NCBI GenBank assembly: GCA_947628695.1
Contig: CANRAV010000013.1
Span: forward strand, 1 to 64,000
DNA from: an uncultured Clostridia bacterium
GTDB lineage: Bacteria; Bacillota; Clostridia; Oscillospirales; CAG-382
Direction of reading: 5' to 3'
Length of the DNA stretch: 64,000 nucleotides
The position numbers were made by a program, and so were the translations under genes. Under the pieces are notes generated by a model. That model did no database searches. It was not told the DNA's origin and saw nothing but the letters and a program-made list of their open reading frames with translations. Below, piece after piece: positions 1 through 11,391 of this stretch. The stretch's first letter is position 1; the number at the start of each line of letters is the position of its first letter.

Positions 1-478
<478 letters not shown>

Positions 479-489
<11 letters not shown>

Positions 490-1603
490 TCCAACAGAGA
501 TAAAAGTCAGAGATATATTTGAAAGCTTTGCGGACAATGGCGACGACGGCGTTTTTGCCTACGGAGGCAGACTTGCCATTCGTCCTCCGTACCAGCGGGA
601 GTTTGTTTACAATAACGAGCAGGCAGAGGCGGTGATTCACACCGTCCTTCAAGGCTTTCCGCTGAATGTGATGTACTGGGTAAAGGTGGGGAACGAGCAG
701 TACGAAATATTGGACGGTCAGCAGAGAACGCTGTCCGTCATGCAATACCTAAAACATCAATTTCCCATTACCATTGACGGGAACAGATACTATTGGGACG
801 CATTGCCGGATGATAAATACGAAAAAATCATGAACTATAAGTTTATGGTTTATATTTGCGAGGGCGACGAATCGGAAAAGCTGGAATGGTTTAAGGTCGT
901 CAATATCGCCGGAGAGAAGCTGACAGACCAAGAACTGCGCAATTCGGTTTATACGGGGGCTTGGCTTTCCGACGCGAAAAGGTACTTTTCTAAGCGTAAC
1001 TGCGCCGCAAAGGGGCTGTCTGATAAATACCTTACCGGCGACCCGAACCGCCAGGAGCTTTTGGAAAAGGCCTTGAAAGGTATTTGCGAAGTGCAGGGGC
1101 TGAAGGACGTCACAGAGTATATGGCGGCGCATAAATCGGATCCCGACGCAGACGAATTGTGGCAGTATTTTCAAGATGTGATAAACTGGGCGCAAAAAAT
1201 ATTCGCACAATATTATCCCGATATGAAGGGCTTGGACTGGTGCCACTTATACAATACTTATCACCAAAACACTTACAATACGTCCGCGATGAAAGCCGAG
1301 GTCAAGAGGCTGCACGAGGACGAAGATGTACAAAAGCCTAAAGGAATTTACGAATTCTTGCTGTGTAGGGAAAGCGATCCGTTTGCCGGCAGGCTGCTTA
1401 ACTTGCGAGCTTTTGATAAAAGGGACAAGATGGCAGCGTACATCAGGCAGAACGGCATTTGCCCGATTTGCCGTCAGCACTTTGAATATGACGAAATGGA
1501 GGGCGACCATATAAAGCCGTGGAGCAAGGGCGGGCATACCGTACCGGAAAATTGCCAAATGCTTTGCAAAGACTGCAACGGAAAAAAGACGGATAAGTAT
1601 TGA
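479..1603 (+). CDS. DUF262 domain protein with C-terminal HNH nuclease (GmrSD-like), probable restriction partner
   Basis: N-term 'RPPYQREFVYNNEQAEAVIHTVLQGFPLNVMYW...ILDGQQRTLSVMQYL' (DUF262); C-term 'CPICRQHFEYDEMEGDHIKPWSKGGHTVPENCQMLCKDCNGKK' (HNH). ATG overlaps the preceding ORF end; RBS-like aaaggag upstream. Confidence 0.92.
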
Positions 1604-1611
1604 ATAAAGCG

Positions 1612-1800
1612 TTTCATACGTGTGACAAGCCTATACATGGCCGCGGCGCAGCTTGCGTTGCCAGCTCGGGATTCCAAAGGGCTGTGCCCTTTGGGCTAAA
1701 AAGCTGTGTTCTTCTGTAAACCTAACCAAAAACAGCCATGAAGGGACAAAAGTCCCTTCATAAATAGATAGGACGAGCGAAAAGCCCGTCCTGAATTATA
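1612..1800. repeat. Dispersed three-hairpin intergenic element, copy 1
   Basis: Shared blocks with copies 2 and 3: 'gcgttgccagctcggga-ttCCAAAGGGCtgtGCCCTTTGG' (hairpin 1674-1694), 'TGAAGGGACaaaaGTCCCTTCA' (1739-1760), 'AGGACgagcgaaaagccCGTCCT' (1770-1792). Confidence 0.85.
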
Positions 1801-1811
1801 ACCGCCGCAGT

Positions 1812-2093
1812 TTACGCTTTCTTAAGTTCGCGTTCAAGCCAGATCATGCCGATCTCGAAAGCGTCGAAAAAGCTGTTCTTTTCGCACTGCTTTATGACCT
1901 TTTCGTTGAAAGACACGGTGTCGGACGTGCTTTGTATCTGCACAAGCACCTTCGTCGCAACGTCAAGGTCGCCGTCCTTCCTGCTTTCCAGTATGTTCAT
2001 AAACAGTATGCATTTATCGGTCGGCAGCCCGTAGAACAGAAAGTTCCCCTGTCTTACAAGCGGCTTTCCCCTGTAGGTCAACACGTTTTCCAT
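1812..2093 (-). CDS. Conserved hypothetical protein (93 aa)
   Basis: ORF with plausible start and RBS-like aggggag upstream, same strand and order as ireB. Confidence 0.55.
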   Translation of the reverse strand: MENVLTYRGKPLVRQGNFLFYGLPTDKCILFMNILESRKDGDLDVATKVLVQIQSTSDTVSFNEKVIKQCEKNSFFDAFEIGMIWLERELKKA

Positions 2094-2105
2094 AAATTCC
2101 CCTCC

Positions 2106-2366
2106 TTACTGCCCGAGAAAGTTCTGAACAAGCGCACGCATAAGCTCGTACCTGTCTATCTTGCTTATAATCGCCCGCGCGTTGTTGTAGTTGGTGATAT
2201 AGGTCGGCTCTTCCGAAAGAATGTAGCCGACTATTTGGTTTACCGGGTTGTAGCCCTTTTCCTTAAGCGAGGTGTAAACGTCCTGCAGCGCCTTCCTAAG
2301 CTCGCGGTCGTTGTCCTTGCAGATGTCAAACTGCATTGTCTTTCCGTCGTTCTTTTTCTTGTCCAT
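2106..2366 (-). CDS. ireB: IreB family regulatory phosphoprotein
   Basis: 'FDICKDNDRELRKALQDVYTSLKEKGYNPVNQIVGYILSEEPTYITNYNNARAIISKIDRYELMRALVQNFL' matches the IreB/DUF965 pattern. Confidence 0.9.
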   Translation of the reverse strand: MDKKKNDGKTMQFDICKDNDRELRKALQDVYTSLKEKGYNPVNQIVGYILSEEPTYITNYNNARAIISKIDRYELMRALVQNFLGQ

Positions 2367-2401
2367 GACTTTCTCCTTTCACTTGTTGTCGCCCTGCTTC
2401 G

Positions 2402-4780
2402 TCAGGAGCGAAGCGCAATGCCCGCTTCCGCCTCCAGTACCTTCAGTATGTTTGCAACGGCCCTGTCGGCGTCCGCGTCGTTCATCGTCTTGTCCGGCAG
2501 GCGGAAGGAAAGGCTGTACGCCACGCTCTTCTTCCCGTCCGGCACGCCTGCGCCCTTGTAAACGTCAAATATCTTCACGCTTTCAAGCGCCTTCCCGCCG
2601 GATTTCTTTATGCTTTCCGCAACCGTGCCCGCCTCAAGCGCGTCGTCCATGACCAGCGCAAGGTCACGCGTCAGCGCCGGGAAGGCAGGCAGCCGCTTGA
2701 ACTGCTTTTCCTTTTCCGCACATTCGAACATCTCTTTTACGTTGAGAACCGCCGCGTACGTGTCCGCCGCAAGCGAATACTCCGCCGCCACGGCCGGGTG
2801 TACCTGCCCCATAACGCCAAGCACCTTCGACCCCTTTGTAAGGGCTGCGCATATGCCGGGGTGGAATCCGCACTCCACAGCGGAAGAGCACTTAAAGCCC
2901 TTTACGCCGCAGGCGTCGAGAATAGCCTCCACGCGCCCCTTAAGCGCGTAGAAGTCGCCCCTGCCGCACTCCGCAAGCACAAGCTGCTTCCTCTCGTCGG
3001 AAAGACCGTCCTCGGCGGGGAAGTAAACGGTCGCACACTCGAAAAGCGCAATCTTTTCCGCCTTGCGGTTCCTGTTGTAGGCGACAGCGTCAAGCATCGA
3101 GGGCAGCGCCGTAGTGCGCATAACGGAGGTGTCCTCCCCAAGCGGGTTGAGAAGCTTTATGCTGTTCCTGCGTGCGTCGTCCGCCGGAAGGCCTATCCTG
3201 TCGTAGGCGGAGGGAGATATGAACGAGTAGGTCTCTATCTCGTAAAACCCGCAGGCGACGGCGGCGTCTTTTAAAGCCTGACGAAACTTCTGCGCGCCGC
3301 TGTACCCGCCGCCGGAAGCGGTGCCGCGGTACACCGTCGACGGGATTTTGTCAAAGCCGTAAAGCCGCGCGACCTCCTCCGCAACGTCCGCAGTCCTCTC
3401 CATGTCGGCACGGTAAGGGGGAACGACAAGCACGTCACCCTCTGCGCGCATTTCAAGCGGGGCAAGCATCGCCTCCATCTCCGCCCGGTCAAGGTTAAGG
3501 CCGAGAAGAGTGTTTATCCTCTTCGGGTCGAAGGGTATCTTCCTTTCACCTATGTCCGCGCTGCAAATGTCTATTACCCCCTCGCACACGTCGCCGCAGC
3601 CGAGGAGGTTTACAAGCTCTAATGCCCTTTCAAGCGCGGGAAGGGTGTTGCAGGGGGGAAGCCCCTTTTCAAACCTGCCGCTGCTTTCCGTCCTAAGGCC
3701 GCACTCGCGCGAGGTGTGGCGGATGTTGGAACGGTCGAAGTTGGCGGATTCGAACACGACGGTCGTCGTGCTGTCCAGAATCTCGCTGTTCAGGCCGCCC
3801 ATAATGCCCGCAAGCGCCACGGGCTTCTCCCCGTCCGCAATGCAAAGCATGTTTTCCGAAAGTGCGTGAACACCGCCGTCAAGCGTCGTTATGCTTTCGC
3901 CCTTCTCGGCGTTCCTGACCACTATCTTCTTCGAGGTTATATATCCCGCGTCAAAGGCGTGCATGGGCTGGCCGTATTCAAGCATAACGTAGTTTGTGAT
4001 GTCGACGATGTTGTTTATCGGGCGCACCCCGGCCGCGCGCAGCCTTGCGCGCATCCAAAGCGGGCTTGGCGCAATTTTTACGTTCTTCACCACCGCCGCG
4101 GTGTAGCGCGGGCAAAGCGCGGTGTTTTTAACCTCTACGCTTATAAAGTCCTCCGTCCTTCCCGCCGAGGGGGTCGCCTTGTACGAAGGCTCCTTGTACT
4201 TGAACGGCAGGTGGAAGGAAGCCGCAGCCTCCCTTGCGATGCCTATGGCGCCGAGGCAGTCCGGCCGGTTGAAGGTCAGCTCGAAGTCGACAACGCCGTC
4301 GTTCATCATAAGCGCGTCTTTTATGTCCTGCCCGTTACGGCAGGGCTCTTTTATTATAAGTATCCCGTCCTCTGCGGCATAAGGGAAGTCGTTTATTGTA
4401 AGCCCAAGCTCCGCAATAGAGCAAAGCATTCCGTTTGAAGGCAGGCCGCGAAGCTTGCCCTTCTTTATCTTCGTTCCGTCGGCAAGGACGGCGCCGTCAA
4501 GGCAGACGGGAACTACAGCACCGGGAAAGACGTTTGTCGCGGCGGTTATAATCTGCACCGGCTCGCTCTGCCCCACGTCTATTTGGCAGACGGTAAGCCT
4601 GTCTGCGTCCGGGTGCTTTTCCGTCGACAAAATAGTGCCCACAACTATGTTCTTTATCCCGGCAAACAGCTCTTCAAAGCTTTCGGCCTTTGTGCCGGTG
4701 GCTGTAAGCACGTCTGCAAACTCCTTCGCGCCGCAGTCTATATCCACGTAATCCTTTATCCAGTTAAGTGAAACCTTCAT
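2402..4780 (-). CDS. pheT: Phenylalanine-tRNA ligase beta subunit
   Basis: 'MKVSLNWIKDYVDI', tRNA-binding and B3/B4 domains, C-terminal FDX-ACB region; adjacent to pheS. Confidence 0.97.
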   Translation of the reverse strand: MKVSLNWIKDYVDIDCGAKEFADVLTATGTKAESFEELFAGIKNIVVGTILSTEKHPDADRLTVCQIDVGQSEPVQIITAATNVFPGAVVPVCLDGAVLADGTKIKKGKLRGLPSNGMLCSIAELGLTINDFPYAAEDGILIIKEPCRNGQDIKDALMMNDGVVDFELTFNRPDCLGAIGIAREAAASFHLPFKYKEPSYKATPSAGRTEDFISVEVKNTALCPRYTAAVVKNVKIAPSPLWMRARLRAAGVRPINNIVDITNYVMLEYGQPMHAFDAGYITSKKIVVRNAEKGESITTLDGGVHALSENMLCIADGEKPVALAGIMGGLNSEILDSTTTVVFESANFDRSNIRHTSRECGLRTESSGRFEKGLPPCNTLPALERALELVNLLGCGDVCEGVIDICSADIGERKIPFDPKRINTLLGLNLDRAEMEAMLAPLEMRAEGDVLVVPPYRADMERTADVAEEVARLYGFDKIPSTVYRGTASGGGYSGAQKFRQALKDAAVACGFYEIETYSFISPSAYDRIGLPADDARRNSIKLLNPLGEDTSVMRTTALPSMLDAVAYNRNRKAEKIALFECATVYFPAEDGLSDERKQLVLAECGRGDFYALKGRVEAILDACGVKGFKCSSAVECGFHPGICAALTKGSKVLGVMGQVHPAVAAEYSLAADTYAAVLNVKEMFECAEKEKQFKRLPAFPALTRDLALVMDDALEAGTVAESIKKSGGKALESVKIFDVYKGAGVPDGKKSVAYSLSFRLPDKTMNDADADRAVANILKVLEAEAGIALRS

Positions 4781-4793
4781 CCCTTATACCCCC

Positions 4794-5813
4794 TTAAAAC
4801 TGTGAGAGGAAGCGCAAATCGTTTTCGTAAAGGTAACGCATATCCTCAATGCCGTATTTGATCATAACGACCCTTTCAAGGCCTACGCCGAAGGCAAATC
4901 CACTGTACACCTCCGGGTCTATCCCGCAGTTTTCCAAAACGTGGGGGTGAACCATGCCGGAGCCGAGGATCTCAATCCATCCCTCTCCCTTGCAAAGACG
5001 GCAGCCCTTCCCGCCGCAGACAAAGCAGCTTACGTCCACCTCCGCAGACGGCTCCGTAAACGGGAAGTTGTGCGGACGCAGCCTTGTCTTCGTGTCCGGG
5101 CCGAAGTAAAGCTTTGCAAACTGCTCAAGCGTGCCCTTAAGGTCGCCGAGGCTTACGTCCCTGTCGACCAAAAGCCCCTCAAGCTGGTGGAACATCGGGC
5201 TGTGCGTGCCGTCCACCTCGTCGCAGCGGTAAACCCTGCCGGGGGATATGATGCGTATCGGGGGCTGCTTGCCCTTCATGGCCCTTATCTGCACGGGCGA
5301 GGTCTGGGTGCGAAGCAGCACCTCCGGGTTTATATAAAACGTGTCCTGAAAATCGCGCGACGGGTGGTCTGCCGGCGCGTTAAGCGCGTCGAAGTTGTTG
5401 TAGGCAAGCTCCACCTCCGGCCCCTCCGCAACGGAAAAGCCCATGCTTACGAAGATGTCGCAAAGCTCCTTTTCAACCTGAGAAAGCGGGTGAAGCCGTC
5501 CGAACTTGCAGTCGTGCGCCGGAAGCGTAACGTCGACACGCTCGTTTTTAAGCCTTTCTTCAAGCTCTGATGCCCTTATGCGGGAAAGCTTTTCTTCTAT
5601 CTCCGTCTCTATTTTTGCCCTGACCTCGTTGGCAAAGGCGCCGATAACGGGTCTCTCCTCCGCGGAAAGCGCGCCCATGCCGCGAAGAATGGCCGTAAGC
5701 GCACCCTTCTTGCCAAGGTATGCAACCTGCACCGCTTTAAGGGCCTGCTCGCTTTCCGCCGCGTCTATCTCCGCAGCGGCAGAGCCAAGTATTTCTTCAA
5801 GCTGTTTCTTCAT
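4794..5813 (-). CDS. pheS: Phenylalanine-tRNA ligase alpha subunit
   Basis: '[20 protein letters not shown]...[12 protein letters not shown]...[12 protein letters not shown]...[19 protein letters not shown]'. Confidence 0.97.
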   Translation of the reverse strand: MKKQLEEILGSAAAEIDAAESEQALKAVQVAYLGKKGALTAILRGMGALSAEERPVIGAFANEVRAKIETEIEEKLSRIRASELEERLKNERVDVTLPAHDCKFGRLHPLSQVEKELCDIFVSMGFSVAEGPEVELAYNNFDALNAPADHPSRDFQDTFYINPEVLLRTQTSPVQIRAMKGKQPPIRIISPGRVYRCDEVDGTHSPMFHQLEGLLVDRDVSLGDLKGTLEQFAKLYFGPDTKTRLRPHNFPFTEPSAEVDVSCFVCGGKGCRLCKGEGWIEILGSGMVHPHVLENCGIDPEVYSGFAFGVGLERVVMIKYGIEDMRYLYENDLRFLSQF

Positions 5814-6700
5814 AACCTTTCGTTTTCCTTTCGCCTGTATGCGTATTTATCGTATACCGCCCCGACGGTGCTGTCCATGCCGAAGCGCGCTATATTTTCA
5901 AGTATGTCGGTGTATATGCTCTTCTCGGCAAGCCCCGCCGCCGCAGAAAAGCGCACCGCGCTTGCCCGAAGGGTTTCGTCAAGCTCCTCCGTATGCCTCT
6001 CCGCCTCTTCTATGCTGCCGTAGTAGGACAAAAGCGGGTTGAAGCGATCCTTCTTTACGTCCTCCCTTAAGTCGTCTATCGCGTCGAGAATATATATGTA
6101 CCTGCCTATGTGGTATCCGGCCTCTTTCGCTATCGCCGCAGCGTCGCCCTCAAGCCCGAAGGAAGCCGCAGCCGCAATCGCCTCCGCGCTGTAGTGCGCG
6201 TACTCGTCAAGCGTGTGCTTCTCGCCGTCGCCCTCCGTCTGCCAAAGCTTTTCAATAGGCGCGCTTATAGCTTCGTAAAGCCCCGGGTAAAGCGCCTCCG
6301 CCCGCTTCTTCATGTGCCTGAAGAAGGGAAGCGACACGCGCCCGAAGAAGCGCCGCAGCGCCTTTTCGTCCCGCACGCGGTCCTTTGCAAAGCAGAAGTA
6401 AAGGCAGGCAAAGGCCGCCGCAGTGTAAGTGAAGACACCGTCACACTCAAGCGCGGGCTTCTTTTTAAGCGTGTAGGGGCAGCGCTTTTTCGTAACCTCC
6501 GCCTCCGCGCCGGAAACGGCAAGCCGCAGCGCGGCAAGCGCCGTAAAGTCGTAGCTTAAAAGCGCGCGGGTAAAGCGCGAAACTGTTTTGCCGCCTGTGC
6601 GGCAAAGCCCGCAGTAAATTGCCTTGTAAAGCTCGTATTCCTTTAAAAGCATCTCACCCGGAAGGGGCTTTACGTATCCAAACAAGCGTGCACACTCCAC
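5810..6700 (-). CDS. DUF5685 family protein (GTG start)
   Basis: '[58 protein letters not shown]'. Start moved downstream of the supplied ORF start to the GTG before ARLFGYVKP. Confidence 0.75.
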   Translation of the reverse strand: MECARLFGYVKPLPGEMLLKEYELYKAIYCGLCRTGGKTVSRFTRALLSYDFTALAALRLAVSGAEAEVTKKRCPYTLKKKPALECDGVFTYTAAAFACLYFCFAKDRVRDEKALRRFFGRVSLPFFRHMKKRAEALYPGLYEAISAPIEKLWQTEGDGEKHTLDEYAHYSAEAIAAAASFGLEGDAAAIAKEAGYHIGRYIYILDAIDDLREDVKKDRFNPLLSYYGSIEEAERHTEELDETLRASAVRFSAAAGLAEKSIYTDILENIARFGMDSTVGAVYDKYAYRRKENERL

Positions 6701-6875
6701 CTTTCTTTTCAGTGTACCATATTTTTGCGATATTGGCAATAGCTTTTTTTGCGTTTTTTTGGCGCAGGGCTTAAAAAATTTGAAAAAAATAAAGGGAATT
6801 TTAAAAAATCGGCGTATATTATTTAAGGTATACAGAGGAAATTTTCGCTTTGGAATGTGCCGGGGGTGATGTGAC

Positions 6876-7868
6876 GTGAAGGAGACGACCTTTCTTTTTG
6901 AGGAGAAGCTGCTTTCTCCGCGTGCTTTTAAAACAAAAGACACCGCCGGCAGGCGTGAGTACAGCGAGCCGTGCCCCGTAAGGACGGAGTTTCAGCGTGA
7001 CCGGGACAGGATAACGCACTGCGCCTACTTCCGCCGGCTTATGCACAAGATGCAGGTGTTTATCGACCCGGTTGACGACCACTACCGCACGCGGCTTACG
7101 CACACGCTGGAGGTGGTGCAGATAGCGCGCACCATGGCGCGTGCAATGGCGCTTAACGAGGACCTTACGGAGGCGGCGGCACTTGGGCACGACCTTGGGC
7201 ACACGCCCTTCGGTCACTCCGGCGAGAGGGCGCTTGACGGCATCATGGACGGCGGATTTCGCCATTACGAGCAAAGCCTTCGCGTGGTGGACGTGCTGGA
7301 GAGGGACGGAAAGGGGCTTAACCTGACCTACGAGGTGAGGGACGGCATACTGAACCACTCCGGGAACGGCAGGGCAAAGACGCTTGAAGGGCAGCTTGTC
7401 AAGTTTGCGGACAGGATAGCCTACCTCAACCACGACATAGACGACGCGTGCAACGCAGGACTGCTTAAGCCGGAGGACATACCGAAGGAGATAAGCGACG
7501 TGCTTGGAAGCACCTACGGCGGCCGCATAACGTCGATGGTAAGCGCTGTAATATCCGGCGGCGTGGAGGGCGACATATGCATGGCGGAGCCTTACGGCAG
7601 TGCGATGCTTAAGCTTAGGGACTTTATGTTTGAAAGGATATACACAAGCCCCAAGGCGAAAGCGGAGGACGACAAGGCGGCCCTTCTTATAGAAAATCTG
7701 TTTGAATACTACAAGAAAAACCCGAAGGTGCTTCCGAAGGCGACCTTCGCAATGATAGAGCGGGACGGGCTTGACAGGTGCATATGCGACCACATTTCCG
7801 GCATGACGGACAGGTACGCAATATCGACCTTCGAGCGGATATACGTTCCGCGTGTTTGGAGCCTGTAG
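6876..7868 (+). CDS. dgt: Deoxyguanosinetriphosphate triphosphohydrolase-like HD protein
   Basis: 'EYSEPCPVRTEFQRDRDRITHCAYFRRLMHKMQVF...RLTHTLEVVQIARTMARAMALNEDLTEAAALGHDLGHTPFGHSGE'. Confidence 0.93.
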   Translation: MKETTFLFEEKLLSPRAFKTKDTAGRREYSEPCPVRTEFQRDRDRITHCAYFRRLMHKMQVFIDPVDDHYRTRLTHTLEVVQIARTMARAMALNEDLTEAAALGHDLGHTPFGHSGERALDGIMDGGFRHYEQSLRVVDVLERDGKGLNLTYEVRDGILNHSGNGRAKTLEGQLVKFADRIAYLNHDIDDACNAGLLKPEDIPKEISDVLGSTYGGRITSMVSAVISGGVEGDICMAEPYGSAMLKLRDFMFERIYTSPKAKAEDDKAALLIENLFEYYKKNPKVLPKATFAMIERDGLDRCICDHISGMTDRYAISTFERIYVPRVWSL

Positions 7869-7887
7869 CGAGGAAGTGATTTGAAAA

Positions 7888-9660
7888 ATGGCGTTTTCGC
7901 AGCGCTTTTTGGAGGAAGTCAAGGACAGGAACGACATAGTAGACCTCGTTTCGAAGTACGTCCCTCTTAAAAGGGCGGGCAGCAATATGTCCGGGCTTTG
8001 CCCCTTCCACAACGAAAAAACGCCTTCGTTTACGGTGTTCCCCAAGACGAGAAGCTACTACTGCTTCGGCTGCGGCGCAGGCGGGGACGCGGTCAGCTTT
8101 ATAATGGCCATAGAGGGGCTTCAGTACCCGGAGGCGGTGGAATACCTTGCAAACCGCGCCGGCATGCAGGTGGAGAGGGAGGAGGGCGCCTTCCGCCGTG
8201 ACGACGTCCGCCGCGACCGCGTGATAGAGGCGACTACGGAGGCTGCGCGTTTCTTCCACGCGTACCTCGTATCGGAGGCCGGCAGGCCTGCCGTGGAGTA
8301 CCTCGAAAAGCGCGGTATGACAAAGCTTACCATGCGCCGATTCGGCATAGGCTGTGCGCCAGACAGCTGGGACGCACTTGCGACGCACCTTACGGCAAAG
8401 GGCTTTACGGAAAAGGAGCTTTCCGCAGCTTTCCTTTGCAGACCGGGCAGGAACGGCCGTCTTTACGACGTTTTCAGGAACAGGGTGACCTTTCCGCTTA
8501 TAGACATAAACGGCGCAGTCATAGGCTTTTCCGCGCGCAGGCTTAACGAGGGGGACGAGAGGAAGTACGTCAACACCTCCGACACGCCCGCGTTCAAAAA
8601 AAGCCGCTTTGTGTTCGGCATGAACATGGCAAAGGGCTTCGGCGACGACTCGCTTATAATGTGTGAGGGCTGCATGGACGCCGTGGCACTGCACCAGGCG
8701 GGCTTCGGGAACGCGGTGGCGACGCTGGGGACAGCGATAACGGGCGAGCAGGCAAGGCTTATAGCCCGCCACGCAAAGCTTGTTTACCTCTCCTACGACA
8801 GCGACGGTGCAGGCAAAAACGCAACGCTTAAGGGGATACGTCTTTTGGAGGACGTCGGCGTCGCGTGCAAGATATTAAATCTCGGCGACGTGAAGGACCC
8901 GGACGAATACATCAAAAAATACGGCGCAGACGCCTTCCGGCGCGTGCTTAAGGACGCAGGCGGGCAGATAGACTACCGCCTTGGCGAGATAGCGGCGGAG
9001 TTCAATATGTCCGTGCCGGAGGAAAGGCTTCGCGCCTTCGACAGGATGTGCGAATACGCCGCAGGCAGGCAGGGCAGGGCGGAAAGGGAGGTTTGCGCCT
9101 CCCGCATTGCAAGCCTTACGGGGCTTAGCTTTGCCGCCGCCATAGAGGGCGTTAACCGCAAGGCGCTGCTTTCGGAGAAGAAGGCGCGCAAGCAGTACGA
9201 AGGCAAGGAGCTTCAGGATTCTCTCGGCTACGGCGACAGGGTCAACCGCGACAGGGTCAAGCTTCCGGCGGCCGTGATGATAGAGGAAAAGATTTTGGGC
9301 ATCCTGCTTGTCCGGCCGGAGCTTTACCGCGACGTAAAGCTTGACGGCGAAAGCTTTGTAACCGACTTCAGCCGCAGGGTCTTCGAGCTTTACAGGGAAG
9401 ACTTTGAGGCGGGGAGGGAGCCGGTGCTTTCTAAGGGCGGTGCGCTTACGGGTGAGGAGCTTTCCCGTGTTACGGGCATGCAGGCCGCGCGCCTTTCGGT
9501 AAGCGACAACAGCCTTGCGACCTTAGAGGCTTTTATAAAATCCCTAAACCGCGAGAAGCTTAAATCGGACTACGACCGCGACGTTGCCGAAAGAGGGGCA
9601 GCGGCGCTTGAAGAATACATAAACAAATTGAAGGAAAACGGCAAAAAAACGGAGGACTGA
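7888..9660 (+). CDS. dnaG: DNA primase
   Basis: CHC2 zinc finger '[36 protein letters not shown]' and TOPRIM '[18 protein letters not shown]...LSYDSDGAG'. Confidence 0.97.
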   Translation: MAFSQRFLEEVKDRNDIVDLVSKYVPLKRAGSNMSGLCPFHNEKTPSFTVFPKTRSYYCFGCGAGGDAVSFIMAIEGLQYPEAVEYLANRAGMQVEREEGAFRRDDVRRDRVIEATTEAARFFHAYLVSEAGRPAVEYLEKRGMTKLTMRRFGIGCAPDSWDALATHLTAKGFTEKELSAAFLCRPGRNGRLYDVFRNRVTFPLIDINGAVIGFSARRLNEGDERKYVNTSDTPAFKKSRFVFGMNMAKGFGDDSLIMCEGCMDAVALHQAGFGNAVATLGTAITGEQARLIARHAKLVYLSYDSDGAGKNATLKGIRLLEDVGVACKILNLGDVKDPDEYIKKYGADAFRRVLKDAGGQIDYRLGEIAAEFNMSVPEERLRAFDRMCEYAAGRQGRAEREVCASRIASLTGLSFAAAIEGVNRKALLSEKKARKQYEGKELQDSLGYGDRVNRDRVKLPAAVMIEEKILGILLVRPELYRDVKLDGESFVTDFSRRVFELYREDFEAGREPVLSKGGALTGEELSRVTGMQAARLSVSDNSLATLEAFIKSLNREKLKSDYDRDVAERGAAALEEYINKLKENGKKTED

Positions 9661-9664
9661 CAAC

Positions 9665-10756
9665 ATGAGCGACGAAAAGACACTAGATCTGCAAATAAAC
9701 GGCGGCGCCGAAAAGAACGCAATGACTTCCGGCGAGTTTCTGGACCTGCTTGACGGCGAGGACTGTACCCTTGAGGCTTTTGAAAAGCTTTATGCCGAGT
9801 TTGAGGCAAAGGGAATAGAGATAGTAAACGACCACGAAAACAGCATGTTTGACGACGCGGACGAGGATTCCGAGGACCTTGAAAGGGTTCAGGAGGAAGT
9901 CGACGAGATGCTTGCGAAGGACGGGCTGCCCATAGACGACCCGGTGCGCATGTACCTTAAGGAAATCGGCAAGGTGCCGCTTCTCTCCGCCGACAAGGAG
10001 TTGGAGCTTGCCTGCAAGATGGCTGCGGGCGACTCTGCGGCCAAGCAGCAGCTTGTGGAGGCCAATTTGAGGCTTGTCGTAAGCATTGCAAAGCGCTATG
10101 TAAACCGCGGCATGTTCTTCCTTGACCTCATCCAGGAGGGCAATCTCGGCCTTATGCGCGCAGTTGAAAAGTTCGACTACAACAAGGGCTACAAGTTCTC
10201 CACCTACGCCACCTGGTGGATAAGGCAGGCAATAACCCGCGCCATAGCCGACCAGGCGAGGACGATAAGGATCCCCGTTCACATGGTGGAGACTATAAAC
10301 AAGGTGCTTCGCGTCTCGCGCCAGCTGCTTCAGGATCTGGGCAGGGACGCCACGGCGGAGGAGATTGCGGAGAACATAAACATGCCCGTCGAGAAGGTAC
10401 GCGAGATACTTAAAATCGCCCAGGAGCCGGTTTCGCTTGAAATGCCCATAGGCGAGGAGGAGGACAGCCACCTTGGCGACTTCATCGCCGACGACGACAC
10501 CACAGCCCCTGCGGACGCCGCATCCTACACCATGCTTAGGGAGCAGCTTTTGGAGGTCCTGCACACACTCACCCCGCGTGAGGAAAACGTGCTTAAGCTT
10601 CGCTTCGGGCTTGAGGACGGCAGGCCGAGGACGCTGGAGGAGGTCGGCAAGGCCTTTGACATAACGAGGGAGAGAATACGTCAGATAGAGGCAAAGGCAC
10701 TTCGCAAGCTGCGCCATCCGAGCCGCTCGAAGAAGCTTCGCGATTATCTTGAATAA
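9665..10756 (+). CDS. rpoD: RNA polymerase primary sigma factor
   Basis: '[17 protein letters not shown]...[74 protein letters not shown]'. Confidence 0.98.
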   Translation: MSDEKTLDLQINGGAEKNAMTSGEFLDLLDGEDCTLEAFEKLYAEFEAKGIEIVNDHENSMFDDADEDSEDLERVQEEVDEMLAKDGLPIDDPVRMYLKEIGKVPLLSADKELELACKMAAGDSAAKQQLVEANLRLVVSIAKRYVNRGMFFLDLIQEGNLGLMRAVEKFDYNKGYKFSTYATWWIRQAITRAIADQARTIRIPVHMVETINKVLRVSRQLLQDLGRDATAEEIAENINMPVEKVREILKIAQEPVSLEMPIGEEEDSHLGDFIADDDTTAPADAASYTMLREQLLEVLHTLTPREENVLKLRFGLEDGRPRTLEEVGKAFDITRERIRQIEAKALRKLRHPSRSKKLRDYLE

Positions 10757-10771
10757 GCAAGCAGGGGCGGT

Positions 10772-11386
10772 TTGAATATGAATGATCCGTACACCGTTTT
10801 GGGCGTTTCGCAAAACGCCACGGACGAAGAGGTGAAAAAGGCTTACTACGCGCTTGCGAAGAAGTATCACCCGGACAATTACGACGACAGCAACCCCTTG
10901 AAGCATCTTGCAAGCGAGAAAATGCGCGAGGTGAACGAGGCCTACGACCAGATAAAAAGCATGCGAGCAGGCGGGGGAAGCAGCAGCGGAAGCGGCGGTG
11001 CGGGCTACGGCAGCTACGGCGGCGGATACAGCGGCGGCAGTGCCGAGTTCCAGCACATACGCACCTTTATAATGCAGGGCAGGTATACAGAGGCCGACCG
11101 TTTCCTTGAGATGACGGAGGCTTCCCAAAGAGGGGCAGAGTGGTATTATCTTAAGGGACTGGTGCTTGTCAAAAAGGGCATGGTCATGGACGGCGTCGGC
11201 TACATAGAAAGGGCCTGCCGCATGGATCCCGACAACCCCGAATACCGCACGGCGTACAACAACCTTCGCGGCGCGCCCTTTGCGGGCTACAGCGGGCAGA
11301 GGGAGGTGCACTCCATGGGCTGTTCCATGTGCGACATGTGCACGGCGCTTATGTGCGCGGACTGCCTTTGCGACTGCTTAAGGTAG
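10772..11386 (+). CDS. J-domain protein with Cys-rich C-terminus
   Basis: 'DPYTVLGVSQNATDEEVKKAYYALAKKYHPDNY' J-domain; C-term 'MGCSMCDMCTALMCADCLCDCLR'. Confidence 0.85.
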   Translation: MNMNDPYTVLGVSQNATDEEVKKAYYALAKKYHPDNYDDSNPLKHLASEKMREVNEAYDQIKSMRAGGGSSSGSGGAGYGSYGGGYSGGSAEFQHIRTFIMQGRYTEADRFLEMTEASQRGAEWYYLKGLVLVKKGMVMDGVGYIERACRMDPDNPEYRTAYNNLRGAPFAGYSGQREVHSMGCSMCDMCTALMCADCLCDCLR

Positions 11387-11391
11387 CGTAG

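Noticed and set aside
6819-8772. Long minus-strand ORFs opposite dgt and dnaG (6819-8045, 7687-8772)
   Set aside because: Antisense to well-supported genes, no domain signature.
9683-11311. 542-aa minus-strand ORF opposite rpoD/dnaJ
   Set aside because: Antisense to clear rpoD and J-domain genes; low-complexity composition rich in V, L, R, H, A and caused by codon bias on the sense strand.
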